From JBAXRT01 sp037131065 (lineage in GTDB: Bacteria > Bacteroidota > Bacteroidia > Bacteroidales > FEN-979), in contig JBAXRT010000070.1 of NCBI GenBank assembly GCA_037131065.1, forward strand, positions 1 to 15,046: a stretch of DNA of 15,046 nt. The letters are read 5' to 3'. The notes beneath the pieces are model-generated. The model made no database searches. It was given only the letters and a program-made list of their open reading frames with translations, and had not been told where the DNA came from. Position 1 is the first letter of the stretch; every line of letters begins with the position of its first letter. Below are positions 7,793-13,668 of this stretch, in pieces. A program made the position numbers and the translations under genes.

Positions 7793-8724
7793 TTTTTCTT
7801 CTCATTGATCCTGAAACGAAGCACAACGATCTTCCCGTTTTTTACCTGAGAAGAAAGGATCTCAATGCTCTTGAGATTTCCGGATGGCATGGTCATTTTA
7901 TTGATGAATTCCGTCTTGTTGTATAAAGCCATCCCCGAGGCTTCTCGACCATTGAAAACCTGGCAGATCATGGCATCCTCACCAATTATCTCATTCAGCT
8001 TTGTTTTACGCTTTTCCCAGTCATCCACTTTCATCATCGAGAAATAATGGATCATCAGGGCATAATCATTGGCCCTCAGGGTGATCGTTTCGTTGTGGTT
8101 TAGTTTTTTCAGGGTCCTCACGATGGTGTCGGTCTGGTAATATGGAGAGGCAACAACCATCCGGATGATGCTTTTATCTGTTGAAAGGGTGAAGCAACCA
8201 TCGGGACCACACAAGTGCTGCTCCGGGGATTCACCATCGAGAAGCAGGGCCACCTCGACGTTCCCGCCGCTGATAGGCTCCCTGGTGTCGGCATCATAAA
8301 AACAGAACCGGTATTTCTGTGTGTCGAACAGTTTGAATAATCCAAACAGTATGATGAGAATGACAAGGGAAAGTACAGGGATGATGATAAAATAACGGTT
8401 TGCGTTACGCCCGGGTGCTGTGGCAGGTAATGTTTCCTTGTTTTTAAAAATGAAATCGTTCCAGTTTGAATAACCGGCATACTTGCTCAACAGGTTCAGC
8501 ATATCGATTCTCGGCAGTGTAGCCTGCGATGATTTTATATGGGTATAGAACCACTTCTCGCTGATATTGGCGCTGACCCTCTGGCGCAGATCTTCCTGGA
8601 AATCGGTTATCTCCTGCCCCTTCCATTCCGAAATGGAGGGATTCATACCGGGATAAGTCTGAAGCATCACAGCGGCGATCTTTTTTTTCAGCAACTCGAA
8701 ATGGTTATGTTCCTGTCCCGGCAA
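7789..8724 (-). CDS. Membrane-anchored protein with cytoplasmic HTH-like domain and periplasmic domain
   Basis: A 311-residue protein with one membrane helix at about 112-133. The cytoplasmic part (1-100) ends with ISEKWFYTHIK (54-64) and LPRIDMLNLLSKYAGYSNWNDF (70-91). In Bacteroidota this ISxKxFYxHxK ... PRxDxLNxLxxYxGYxxWxDF pattern recurs at the N-terminus of many proteins and looks like a small helix-turn-helix fold; DNA binding is inference. The periplasmic part starts with a beta-rich, carboxypeptidase-regulatory-like stretch (FYDADTREPISGGNVEVAL, 142-160) with a C172/C177 pair, then a mixed domain (220-311). The start is a TTG at 8724; no ATG lies in frame upstream before a stop, and the domain needs residues from about 9 onward. 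Coupled to the downstream lipoprotein gene. A signal-sensing or tethered-regulator role is plausible but unproven. Confidence 0.75.
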   Translation of the reverse strand: MPGQEHNHFELLKKKIAAVMLQTYPGMNPSISEWKGQEITDFQEDLRQRVSANISEKWFYTHIKSSQATLPRIDMLNLLSKYAGYSNWNDFIFKNKETLPATAPGRNANRYFIIIPVLSLVILIILFGLFKLFDTQKYRFCFYDADTREPISGGNVEVALLLDGESPEQHLCGPDGCFTLSTDKSIIRMVVASPYYQTDTIVRTLKKLNHNETITLRANDYALMIHYFSMMKVDDWEKRKTKLNEIIGEDAMICQVFNGREASGMALYNKTEFINKMTMPSGNLKSIEILSSQVKNGKIVVLRFRINEKKK

Positions 8725-8760
8725 AGGTGATGAAGTATTTAACTTTTCGTATGCAGAAGC

Positions 8761-8790
8761 GTTGTAAACCTTTTACAACTCTTTTACAAC
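8761..8790. promoter_or_regulatory. Putative operator: palindrome plus 11-bp-spaced repeat
   Basis: GTTGTAAA (8761-8768) and TTTACAAC (8772-8779) form a perfect 8-bp inverted repeat with a 3-base centre. TTTTACAAC occurs again at 8782-8790, exactly 11 bases (one helical turn) after the copy at 8771-8779. The array lies between the TTG start at 8724 and a -7 box at 8798-8805, so it would be just downstream of the transcription start of the HTH-membrane gene, a usual place for a repressor site. In RNA it could also form an 8-bp hairpin. The regulator is unknown. Confidence 0.5.
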
Positions 8791-8797
8791 CCTGTTT

Positions 8798-8805
8798 CAA
8801 ACCTA
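8798..8805 (-). promoter_or_regulatory. -7 promoter box for the HTH-membrane/lipoprotein pair
   Basis: Read on the minus strand this is TAGGTTTG, an exact TAnnTTTG match. A start near 8794 would give a leader of about 70 bases that contains the repeat array at 8761-8790. No clear TTTG is seen at -33. Confidence 0.45.
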
Positions 8806-8836
8806 CCCGGCCACGGTATGTTAATTTCGTCCCAGG

Positions 8837-8895
8837 TAATCGGATCAAAGATGGATTATCGGATCAAAAATAAATAAAAGATTATCTGATCAATT
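8837..8895 (+). repeat. Three imperfect direct repeats (TWATCKGATCAAA)
   Basis: TAATCGGATCAAAG (8837-8850), TTATCGGATCAAAA (8856-8869) and TTATCTGATCAATT (8882-8895) share a core ATCKGATCAA, with start-to-start spacings of 19 and 26 bases. They lie in the 213-base gap between the minus-strand HTH-membrane gene and the plus-strand short frame at 8938. They could be binding sites for a regulator of the rightward genes. No promoter box can be assigned to them firmly: TAATTTCG at 8822-8829 has one mismatch to TAnnTTTG. Confidence 0.4.
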
Positions 8896-8937
8896 AAAAT
8901 TCATAAGTAATCAAACATTTAAAACGGAGGAAAAACC

Positions 8938-9057
8938 ATGAAGAAAAAGCCATTAAGATCGGTGTTTATGATTCTATGTTTGGCAAAAAATAGCATTAAC
9001 TTTGATCGATATCATTTTAAAAAGAAAGGAGATTCCAATGATCGAACACGTCCATAA
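8938..9057 (+). CDS. Short ORF, leader peptide or gene remnant
   Basis: A 39-codon frame starting MKKKPLRSVFMILCLAKNS and ending DRTRP. The first 16 residues look like a signal peptide or membrane start; the rest is polar with no domain. It is preceded by a strong Shine-Dalgarno, CGGAGG at 8925-8930, seven bases before the ATG, the best ribosome-binding site in the window. Its stop (9055-9057) lies 17 bases inside the next gene in another frame, so ribosomes could be handed on. Either it is a translated leader that couples the downstream membrane proteins, or it is the remaining start of an exported protein whose body was deleted. The sequence alone does not decide. Confidence 0.4.
   Translation: MKKKPLRSVFMILCLAKNSINFDRYHFKKKGDSNDRTRP
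8997..9004 (+). promoter_or_regulatory. -7 promoter box for the small membrane protein pair
   Basis: TAACTTTG is an exact TAnnTTTG match, placing a transcription start near 9008 and a leader of about 30 bases before the ATG at 9038. No TTTG is present at the right distance upstream (the nearest, at 8979-8982, leaves only 14 bases). If used, transcripts from here would not include the short frame at 8938. Confidence 0.4.
9024..9031 (+). promoter_or_regulatory. Ribosome-binding site that fixes the start at 9038
   Basis: GAAAGGAG ends six bases before the ATG at 9038. This is a strong Shine-Dalgarno and selects that ATG over the in-frame TTG at 9002, which has no such site. Confidence 0.75.
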
Positions 9058-9442
9058 ACACATTACTTCTGAGTTAAATCAGAATACAAGGACAGATACT
9101 ATTTTCATCCTCACCGCTATCTTACTGAACCTGATCACCCTTGCTGTGAATTCAGGCCTCGTGGAGAAATCGCGGACCGAAAGTTCTACGCTTACCGTGA
9201 TGTTCGTTTTTGTCTTTCTCATTGTTGTGGTCAACGTCGTTGTGATATTCGGACTCATCAAGGGAAGACAGACACGAACAAAACTGGTCAACGGACTGAT
9301 CACCATGTACCGTGACCAGAATGTTGCTAAATATTACGATGAATCCCTCCTGGGAAATTATAACACACGATATAACCTTTTCATTATGGTTGTAGTCTGT
9401 ACCGGCATTATTGCTACGATTGTTCCCTTTATTTTAAGATAA
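9038..9442 (+). CDS. Small membrane protein with three predicted helices, unknown function
   Basis: A 134-residue protein. Hydrophobic segments lie at about 21-38, 52-74 and 112-132; a charged loop of about 35 residues (GLIKGRQTRTKLVNGLITMYR, then YYDESLLGNYNTRYN) separates the last two. I do not recognise the family; the two adjacent helices followed by a polar stretch and a third helix do not match any transporter motif. The start is set by the Shine-Dalgarno at 9024-9031. The next gene begins five bases after its stop, also encodes a small membrane protein and happens to be the same length, so the two are likely co-expressed and may form a complex. They are not similar to each other in sequence. 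Confidence 0.7.
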   Translation: MIEHVHKHITSELNQNTRTDTIFILTAILLNLITLAVNSGLVEKSRTESSTLTVMFVFVFLIVVVNVVVIFGLIKGRQTRTKLVNGLITMYRDQNVAKYYDESLLGNYNTRYNLFIMVVVCTGIIATIVPFILR

Positions 9443-9447
9443 CCGTC

Positions 9448-9852
9448 ATGAAACCAAAGATTATAGTTATCCATTGGATCCCGAGGATCCTTTGTATCCT
9501 GGCCATTCTCTTCATCAGTGTGTTTGCCCTGGATTCCTTTGATCCCAGACTAACCATCTGGCAGCAGATCGGTGGTTTTCTTATCCACCTGATCCCTACG
9601 TATGTCTTGATCCTGTTTCTTTATGTTGCCTGGAAATGGGAATTGATCGGCGGTATCATTCTCGCAATCCTGGGGGCTGCATTTACACCGATCATCTATA
9701 TGATGAATTATAACATGAATCATTCGGTTTGGATCACCCTCAGTATTGTCGCCATGATCACACTTCCTTTCATTATCATCGGCGGGCTTTTTATATTAAG
9801 CCATTTTATGAAGATGAAGGAGAAAACAGAGACGAACACAGTTATCCAGTGA
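9448..9852 (+). CDS. Small membrane protein with four predicted helices, unknown function
   Basis: A 134-residue integral membrane protein with helices at about 11-28, 42-62, 65-86 and 96-119. The pattern IPRILCILAILFISVFALDSFDP (12-34), then HLIPTYVLILFLYVAWKWELIGG (47-69), is one I have seen in uncharacterised proteins of Bacteroidota and other phyla (a domain-of-unknown-function family, perhaps DUF7670); no function is assigned. The AWKWELIGG segment at 61-69 is the most conserved-looking part. The C-terminus is polar (KMKEKTETN). It has no Shine-Dalgarno and starts five bases after the upstream stop, which suggests translational coupling. Followed by a hairpin terminator at 9902-9922. Confidence 0.72.
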   Translation: MKPKIIVIHWIPRILCILAILFISVFALDSFDPRLTIWQQIGGFLIHLIPTYVLILFLYVAWKWELIGGIILAILGAAFTPIIYMMNYNMNHSVWITLSIVAMITLPFIIIGGLFILSHFMKMKEKTETNTVIQ

Positions 9853-9901
9853 GAAGCACTCAGTGAAGGGCAGAATATTTCAGCAAGGCTTGTCGTCCAA
9901 T

Positions 9902-9922
9902 AAACCAGGATTACCTGGTTTT
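9902..9922. terminator. Bidirectional hairpin terminator between convergent genes
   Basis: AAACCAGG (9902-9909), loop ATTA, CCTGGTTTT (9914-9922): an 8-bp perfect stem flanked by A residues on one side and T residues on the other, so it can end transcription from both directions. It lies 50 bases after the stop of the rightward membrane gene. On the minus strand the stop codon of the sialidase-like gene (TAA, 9913-9911) is in the loop, with its last codons in the stem. Confidence 0.65.
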
Positions 9923-11629
9923 GACTATCCGGCAGGTTTTTGTTACTGAACCGGCCGTCAGGCGGCAAAAATAGTACCCGGCAGGGACCGAAACAACTGG
10001 AATATCCAGGGTGTAGGTTCCTGCCGGTTGGTTTTTCTCCAGGAGGGACAGAACCTCTTCACCAAAAATATTACAGAGCGTTATTCTCACCTTTCCATCC
10101 CGGGATGTTTTGTACCTTACGGTAGCCTGCTCCTTAACCGGGTTGGGATAGACCACAACCGAAATGGACTGATCGTTCTTTGCAAGCTCTCCGAATCCAG
10201 ATGCATCAGGAATGATCCGGCTGTAATAAACGTCCTGCTCCCCGTTGAATGTGTTGGCCCATGCAAGATTTGCCCCGGTATCATCAGATGTCATGTCGAA
10301 ATAGTCACCCATCTTCTCCTGCTGCGGGTAACCAACCTGCGGGTCAAACAGATCGGATATCCTTTCGTTGTCCGACCAGGTTATTCCCAGGTCATAGGAA
10401 TAACAATAGTATAAAGCCGATTTAAACATCTCAGCCGGATCATCTCGTGTATCGAGCCAGATCACGTCGATCCTTCCGTCGGGAGAAACCGACATGGTGC
10501 CAAACCATTGGTAGTGATAGGTCTGCGGATCAGTGTTTATCCTGACCGGGTCGCTCCAGCTGAGGCCTCCGTCAGTGCTTTTTGCGAACATCACATCAGC
10601 CGGATCATTGTTTGAGATCCTGCTCATCGACGCCAGGACATAAACATTGCCCCTTCCCGGGCCGTTTGAGCAGTCGACGCCGATGCTTACCTGTCCAAGC
10701 AGTCCAACCGGGTTGATCGGCGTCTGAACGGTAAGATACCCATCCATAACAATGTGTTGGTAAAAGTCCCAGTCAACGATCGACCCCGGTGTCTTGGCAT
10801 TAGTCGACTTTGAAACAACAATACCATCCGTTTGCGTTTCACTGACTCCGCCTATGTAGAGTTCTCCCTCCGGGCCGATGGCCATTGTAGCCCAGTATGG
10901 ATAACCGGTCACCTGGGAACAATCCTCAAAACTGCTTCCACCTGTGGTTGATCGTGTAAAAAAACCGGGGGCACACGAGCTGTAGAAGGAAGACCATGAT
11001 GAATAGATATTCCCAGTCCCTTCACCTCCCGATTTATCGATTATCATCCATTGTTTATCTCCTCCGAAGGCATCAGCTCCGGAATTCCATCCTGCGCCGC
11101 CATCAAAGCTTTTGAAAACCCTGCATAAAAATCCGTAATTATTTGAAGTAAGACTGTTATAATAAAAGTTCCCTTCAATGTCGGATCCCAGCACCGGGTC
11201 AGAACGGAATGTTCCTTCATCGATAACCCCGGGGAAAGTCCAGGTCTCACCGGCATCGGTGGAATATCCATATCCGGCCTGCCGGAAGTTGCTGAGAATC
11301 GTATTGAACTGTCTCCAGCCGATCACTATATTGTTGGGATTGGTCGGATCGATGGCGATCGAAGGTTCATTGGCTGCATCCCCGACGATATTATTTCCCT
11401 GAGCATCCACATTGACCTGGACCGTCGTAACAGAGGTCCCTTTGTACCTGTAGGCGGGAGATGTTTTCAGGTTTCCCGTAGGATAGGGGACAAACTTGTT
11501 GTCGGGCACTTCGTGATGAAGCATTTTGATCTCTTTACCCGAAAGGGGCTTGTTCTGGCCGCCTGAGAGCAACGGGAAAGCGATAATGGTGCAGACCAGC
11601 AAAAGATCTGCGATTGTCTTCTTTTTCAT
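9911..11629 (-). CDS. Secreted Asp-box (BNR/sialidase-like) propeller protein with T9SS sorting domain
   Basis: A 572-residue exported protein. A signal peptide (about 1-24, ending LLSGGQN) precedes a beta-propeller region with at least five Asp-box motifs: STDAGETW (123-130), SFDGGAGW (174-181), STTGGSSF (227-234), STDGGLSW (351-358) and SYDLGITW (411-418). The C-terminus (about 491-572: VYPNPVKEQATVRY ... GTYTLDI ... AGYYFCRLTAG ... KTCRIVKTR) is a type A T9SS sorting domain, which directs export across the outer membrane and usually surface anchoring. Asp-box propellers include sialidases and photosynthesis- or sortilin-like proteins, but I see no sialidase arginine triad or FRIP motif, so enzymatic activity is not claimed. 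A terminator ends 15 bases before the ATG, so it is probably a separate transcript from the Flx operon. Confidence 0.85.
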   Translation of the reverse strand: MKKKTIADLLLVCTIIAFPLLSGGQNKPLSGKEIKMLHHEVPDNKFVPYPTGNLKTSPAYRYKGTSVTTVQVNVDAQGNNIVGDAANEPSIAIDPTNPNNIVIGWRQFNTILSNFRQAGYGYSTDAGETWTFPGVIDEGTFRSDPVLGSDIEGNFYYNSLTSNNYGFLCRVFKSFDGGAGWNSGADAFGGDKQWMIIDKSGGEGTGNIYSSWSSFYSSCAPGFFTRSTTGGSSFEDCSQVTGYPYWATMAIGPEGELYIGGVSETQTDGIVVSKSTNAKTPGSIVDWDFYQHIVMDGYLTVQTPINPVGLLGQVSIGVDCSNGPGRGNVYVLASMSRISNNDPADVMFAKSTDGGLSWSDPVRINTDPQTYHYQWFGTMSVSPDGRIDVIWLDTRDDPAEMFKSALYYCYSYDLGITWSDNERISDLFDPQVGYPQQEKMGDYFDMTSDDTGANLAWANTFNGEQDVYYSRIIPDASGFGELAKNDQSISVVVYPNPVKEQATVRYKTSRDGKVRITLCNIFGEEVLSLLEKNQPAGTYTLDIPVVSVPAGYYFCRLTAGSVTKTCRIVKTR

Positions 11630-11643
11630 ACTGTAATGTTACC

Positions 11644-11681
11644 AAAAAAAAAGACTGGTCAGAAATTTATTCGATGACCAG
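11644..11681 (-). terminator. Rho-independent terminator of the Flx operon
   Basis: On the minus strand CTGGTCA (11681-11675), a 13-base loop and TGACCAG (11661-11655) form a perfect 7-bp stem, followed by TC and nine T residues (11652-11644). It comes 48 bases after the FlxA-like stop codon and 15 bases before the ATG of the sialidase-like gene. The loop contains TAAATTTC (11669-11662), one mismatch from a -7 box, which could start the downstream gene. Confidence 0.7.
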
Positions 11682-11708
11682 CCCTCATTGATCGGCTTAC
11701 AGGATTAT

Positions 11709-11729
11709 TTTTTCACTTTTCATTTTTTC
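11709..11729. repeat. Degenerate 7-bp tandem repeat (TTTTTCA) after the flxA stop
   Basis: TTTTTCA, CTTTTCA, TTTTTTC on the plus strand. On the minus strand the TGAAAAG-like units begin one base after the flxA-like stop codon (TAG, 11732-11730). It is short and low in complexity, so chance is possible, but it has the same unit length and position as the other repeats in this window. Confidence 0.5.
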
Positions 11730-12563
11730 CTAAAATTCGTCTGGTAACGTCTTGAGCTGTTCATAGGTAAAAACAGGTCCGTCTTTGCAAACGTAAGTGG
11801 AGCCGATGTTGCAGCGCCCGCATTTCCCAAGTCCGCACTGCATCTTCATCTCCAGGGTTGTGATGACGTCTTTGGGGGCAAACCCAAGCTTGTCGAGCGA
11901 CAAAAGGGTGTATTTGATCATGATCGGGGGGCCGCAGGTGATGACTTTAGTGTTTGCCACTTCCGGCTTGACAACCTCTTCAAGGATCTTCGGAACAACG
12001 CCGACGTTTTCCTTCCAGGACTCTTCGGGTTTGTCGATGGTAAGGATGACCTTGAGCGACTTATTGCCCTGCCACTCCCTGATCTCCTCTTTGTAGCACA
12101 TGTCAGAAGAAGTGCGGGCGCCATACAGAATAGTAAAGTCCTTGTAGTCATTCCGGTTATCGATACAATACTGGATCAGCGACCGGAGTGGTGCCAGGCC
12201 AATACCCCCGCCAACGAAGAGAAGGTTCTTTCCCTTGATCTCATCCACCGGGAACCAGTTGCCATAGGGTCCTCGAATCCCCACTTCATCACCCTCATCC
12301 AGACTGGTATGAATATCGGCAGTAACGATCCCTGCCCTTTTGATAGAGCAATCGAAATACCCCTTCCTTGTTGAGGAAGAGGCTATACAGAAGGTACACT
12401 CTCCTGAGCCGAGGAGTGAAAATTCGACAAACTGGCCGGGCATCCACTGGAATTTTTCCATCAACCCCGCCTCTTTGAACCTAAGCCGGTAGGTCCGGAT
12501 ATCGGGTGTCTCCTGGATGATCTGGTCAATTTTGCAAATAGTCGGGACTAATAACTGTTCCAT
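11730..12563 (-). CDS. flxA: FAD/NAD-binding electron-transfer subunit, FlxA/HydG-like
   Basis: A 277-residue protein of the ferredoxin-NADP reductase fold. The FAD domain has MPGQFVEFSL (41-50) and GPYGNWFP (98-105); the NAD domain has GGGIGLAPLRSLI (118-130), YGAR (147-150) and CGPPIM (210-215). A C-terminal [2Fe-2S] site is formed by C243, C248, C251 and C259 (C-x4-C-x2-C-x7-C), as in PyrK, sulfhydrogenase gamma (HydG) and FlxA. It would oxidise NADH or reduce NAD+ and pass electrons to the iron-sulfur subunits encoded just upstream. FlxA is chosen because the neighbours are FlxB/C-like and MvhD-like with an HdrA tail and no hydrogenase catalytic gene is seen. Last gene of the operon, 43 bases after the flxB-like stop, with a tandem repeat in that gap and a terminator downstream. 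Confidence 0.85.
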   Translation of the reverse strand: MEQLLVPTICKIDQIIQETPDIRTYRLRFKEAGLMEKFQWMPGQFVEFSLLGSGECTFCIASSSTRKGYFDCSIKRAGIVTADIHTSLDEGDEVGIRGPYGNWFPVDEIKGKNLLFVGGGIGLAPLRSLIQYCIDNRNDYKDFTILYGARTSSDMCYKEEIREWQGNKSLKVILTIDKPEESWKENVGVVPKILEEVVKPEVANTKVITCGPPIMIKYTLLSLDKLGFAPKDVITTLEMKMQCGLGKCGRCNIGSTYVCKDGPVFTYEQLKTLPDEF

Positions 12564-12574
12564 ATATCTTTTAA

Positions 12575-12606
12575 TAGCGAAGTGGTAAAATAGCGAAATG
12601 GCGAAA
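12575..12606. repeat. 8-bp tandem repeat between flxB and flxA
   Basis: Four octamers on the plus strand: TAGCGAAG, TGGTAAAA, TAGCGAAA, TGGCGAAA. On the minus strand the repeat (TTTCGCCA-like) begins right after the flxB-like TAG stop (12609-12607) and fills 32 of the 43 bases before the flxA-like ATG (12563). It replaces any normal ribosome-binding region further than 11 bases from the start. Confidence 0.75.
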
Positions 12607-13653
12607 CTATGATGATGAGACTGTATTAACTACTTCAAAAATGGAGATGTTCACCGGACATGAAACCGTGCATTTTCCACAACCGACACAAAGGTTCTCT
12701 CCGAAACGCTCTTTGTAATAGACAAACTTATGCATGGCACGCTGGCGCCAGCGACGGTACTTCACAGGCCGCGGGTTGTGCCCTCCGGCCATCAGGGTAA
12801 AATAGCCGTTGTTGCATGAGTCGTAGCTTTTGTAACGCACACCGCTGTCCTTGATCTTCTCATCGGAGATCTTGAAGCAATGGCAGGTCGGGCAAACGAA
12901 GGCACAGGTGTTGCAACTGACGCAATTCCCTGAGACATCCTCAAATTCCGGGGAATCAAACAATTTCGACAGCCGTTCATTCACCTCCTTATAATCCATC
13001 TGTAGACGGAAGGAGGCTGCGAAAGCATCGTACTGCTTTTTCATCTCCTCTTCAACCGCCTGCTGACTGCTGACTGCCGACTGCAGACTCGCCTGTTCCT
13101 TTAAAAATGTATCTCCCTTCTCCGTTCTTGACTTGATATAAACCTTCCCATCCTGTCCGTTAACCACCAGCACATCCATGGCATCCAAATTCTCAACATC
13201 GTAATCGAGGGATGTACAGAAGCAATGGGTGTCGGCTTTGTCACAGCGGGTGGAGATGATGACGGTATTATCGCGGCGTTTCTGGTAATCGGTATCCTGG
13301 TAATCCCAGTGATAGACCTTGTCGAGGACCTGCAGGCCGCGCGCATCACAATGCTTCGCCCCCAGGATCACCCGTTTGCCGGCGAGCGGATCTTCGTCGG
13401 TCTCCTTTACTTCTGTCCCGGCACTTGTAGCCGTGTATTTCATGATCTTGGCCGAGCGGGGAAAGAAGAGGGGTTTTATGCTCATGGTCTTTGCTATCGG
13501 CGAGTCGGGATCGCATTCCGATAACGTTCTGACCTTTTTGAAATCAAATTTCCCGAATTTCTCAACGGGAGCGAAGGTTTCGTGTTTTCCGATGATGGCC
13601 TCATAGAATTTCTGCAAGCCTGTTTTATCGGTAGAATATGTTGAAAAGCTCAT
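12607..13653 (-). CDS. flxB: Iron-sulfur subunit with two [4Fe-4S] motifs, FlxB/HydB-like
   Basis: A 348-residue cytosolic protein of the 4Fe-4S dicluster family found in sulfhydrogenase beta (HydB), anaerobic sulfite reductase A and FlxB. The N-terminal domain has GAKHCDARGL (98-107) and a cysteine patch RCDKADTHCFC (136-146). The C-terminal part has two ferredoxin motifs: C244-x2-C247-x2-C250-x3-C254 (followed by C257 and C259) and C322-x2-C325-x2-C328-x3-CP (C332). It should carry electrons between the FAD subunit and the HdrA-binding subunits. A run of about nine residues (LQSAVSSQQAV, 190-200) between the domains is encoded by a 7-bp tandem repeat, which suggests a repeat taken up in frame. 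Starts 15 bases after the flxC-like stop. Distinguishing FlxB from HydB rests on gene context. Confidence 0.82.
   Translation of the reverse strand: MSFSTYSTDKTGLQKFYEAIIGKHETFAPVEKFGKFDFKKVRTLSECDPDSPIAKTMSIKPLFFPRSAKIMKYTATSAGTEVKETDEDPLAGKRVILGAKHCDARGLQVLDKVYHWDYQDTDYQKRRDNTVIISTRCDKADTHCFCTSLDYDVENLDAMDVLVVNGQDGKVYIKSRTEKGDTFLKEQASLQSAVSSQQAVEEEMKKQYDAFAASFRLQMDYKEVNERLSKLFDSPEFEDVSGNCVSCNTCAFVCPTCHCFKISDEKIKDSGVRYKSYDSCNNGYFTLMAGGHNPRPVKYRRWRQRAMHKFVYYKERFGENLCVGCGKCTVSCPVNISIFEVVNTVSSS
13061..13088. repeat. In-frame 7-bp tandem repeat inside the flxB-like gene
   Basis: Four consecutive heptamers on the plus strand: TGCTGAC, TGCTGAC, TGCCGAC, TGCAGAC (consensus TGCNGAC). The minus-strand units (GTCNGCA) encode part of the linker between the two halves of the FlxB-like protein. 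Because 28 is not a multiple of three, an insertion of exactly this length would have shifted the frame, so flanking bases must have been gained or lost too. Confidence 0.75.
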
Positions 13654-13668
13654 AGCGATTGGTTCGGA

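Noticed and set aside
8761..8895. CRISPR-like or iteron origin array in the 8725-8937 gap
   Set aside because: Repeats are too short, too few and unevenly spaced for CRISPR, and there is no replication initiator gene nearby.
8975..8982. TATGTTTG as a second -7 promoter box
   Set aside because: It matches TAnnTTTG but lies inside the short frame and has no -33 element at a proper distance; TAACTTTG at 8997 is better placed.
9002..9037. Start of the three-helix membrane protein at a TTG at 9002
   Set aside because: A strong Shine-Dalgarno six bases before the ATG at 9038 explains the start better, and 9002 lies within the predicted -7 promoter box.
9911..11629. True sialidase (neuraminidase) assignment
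   Set aside because: Asp-boxes alone are shared by many propellers; no FRIP motif or arginine triad could be identified.
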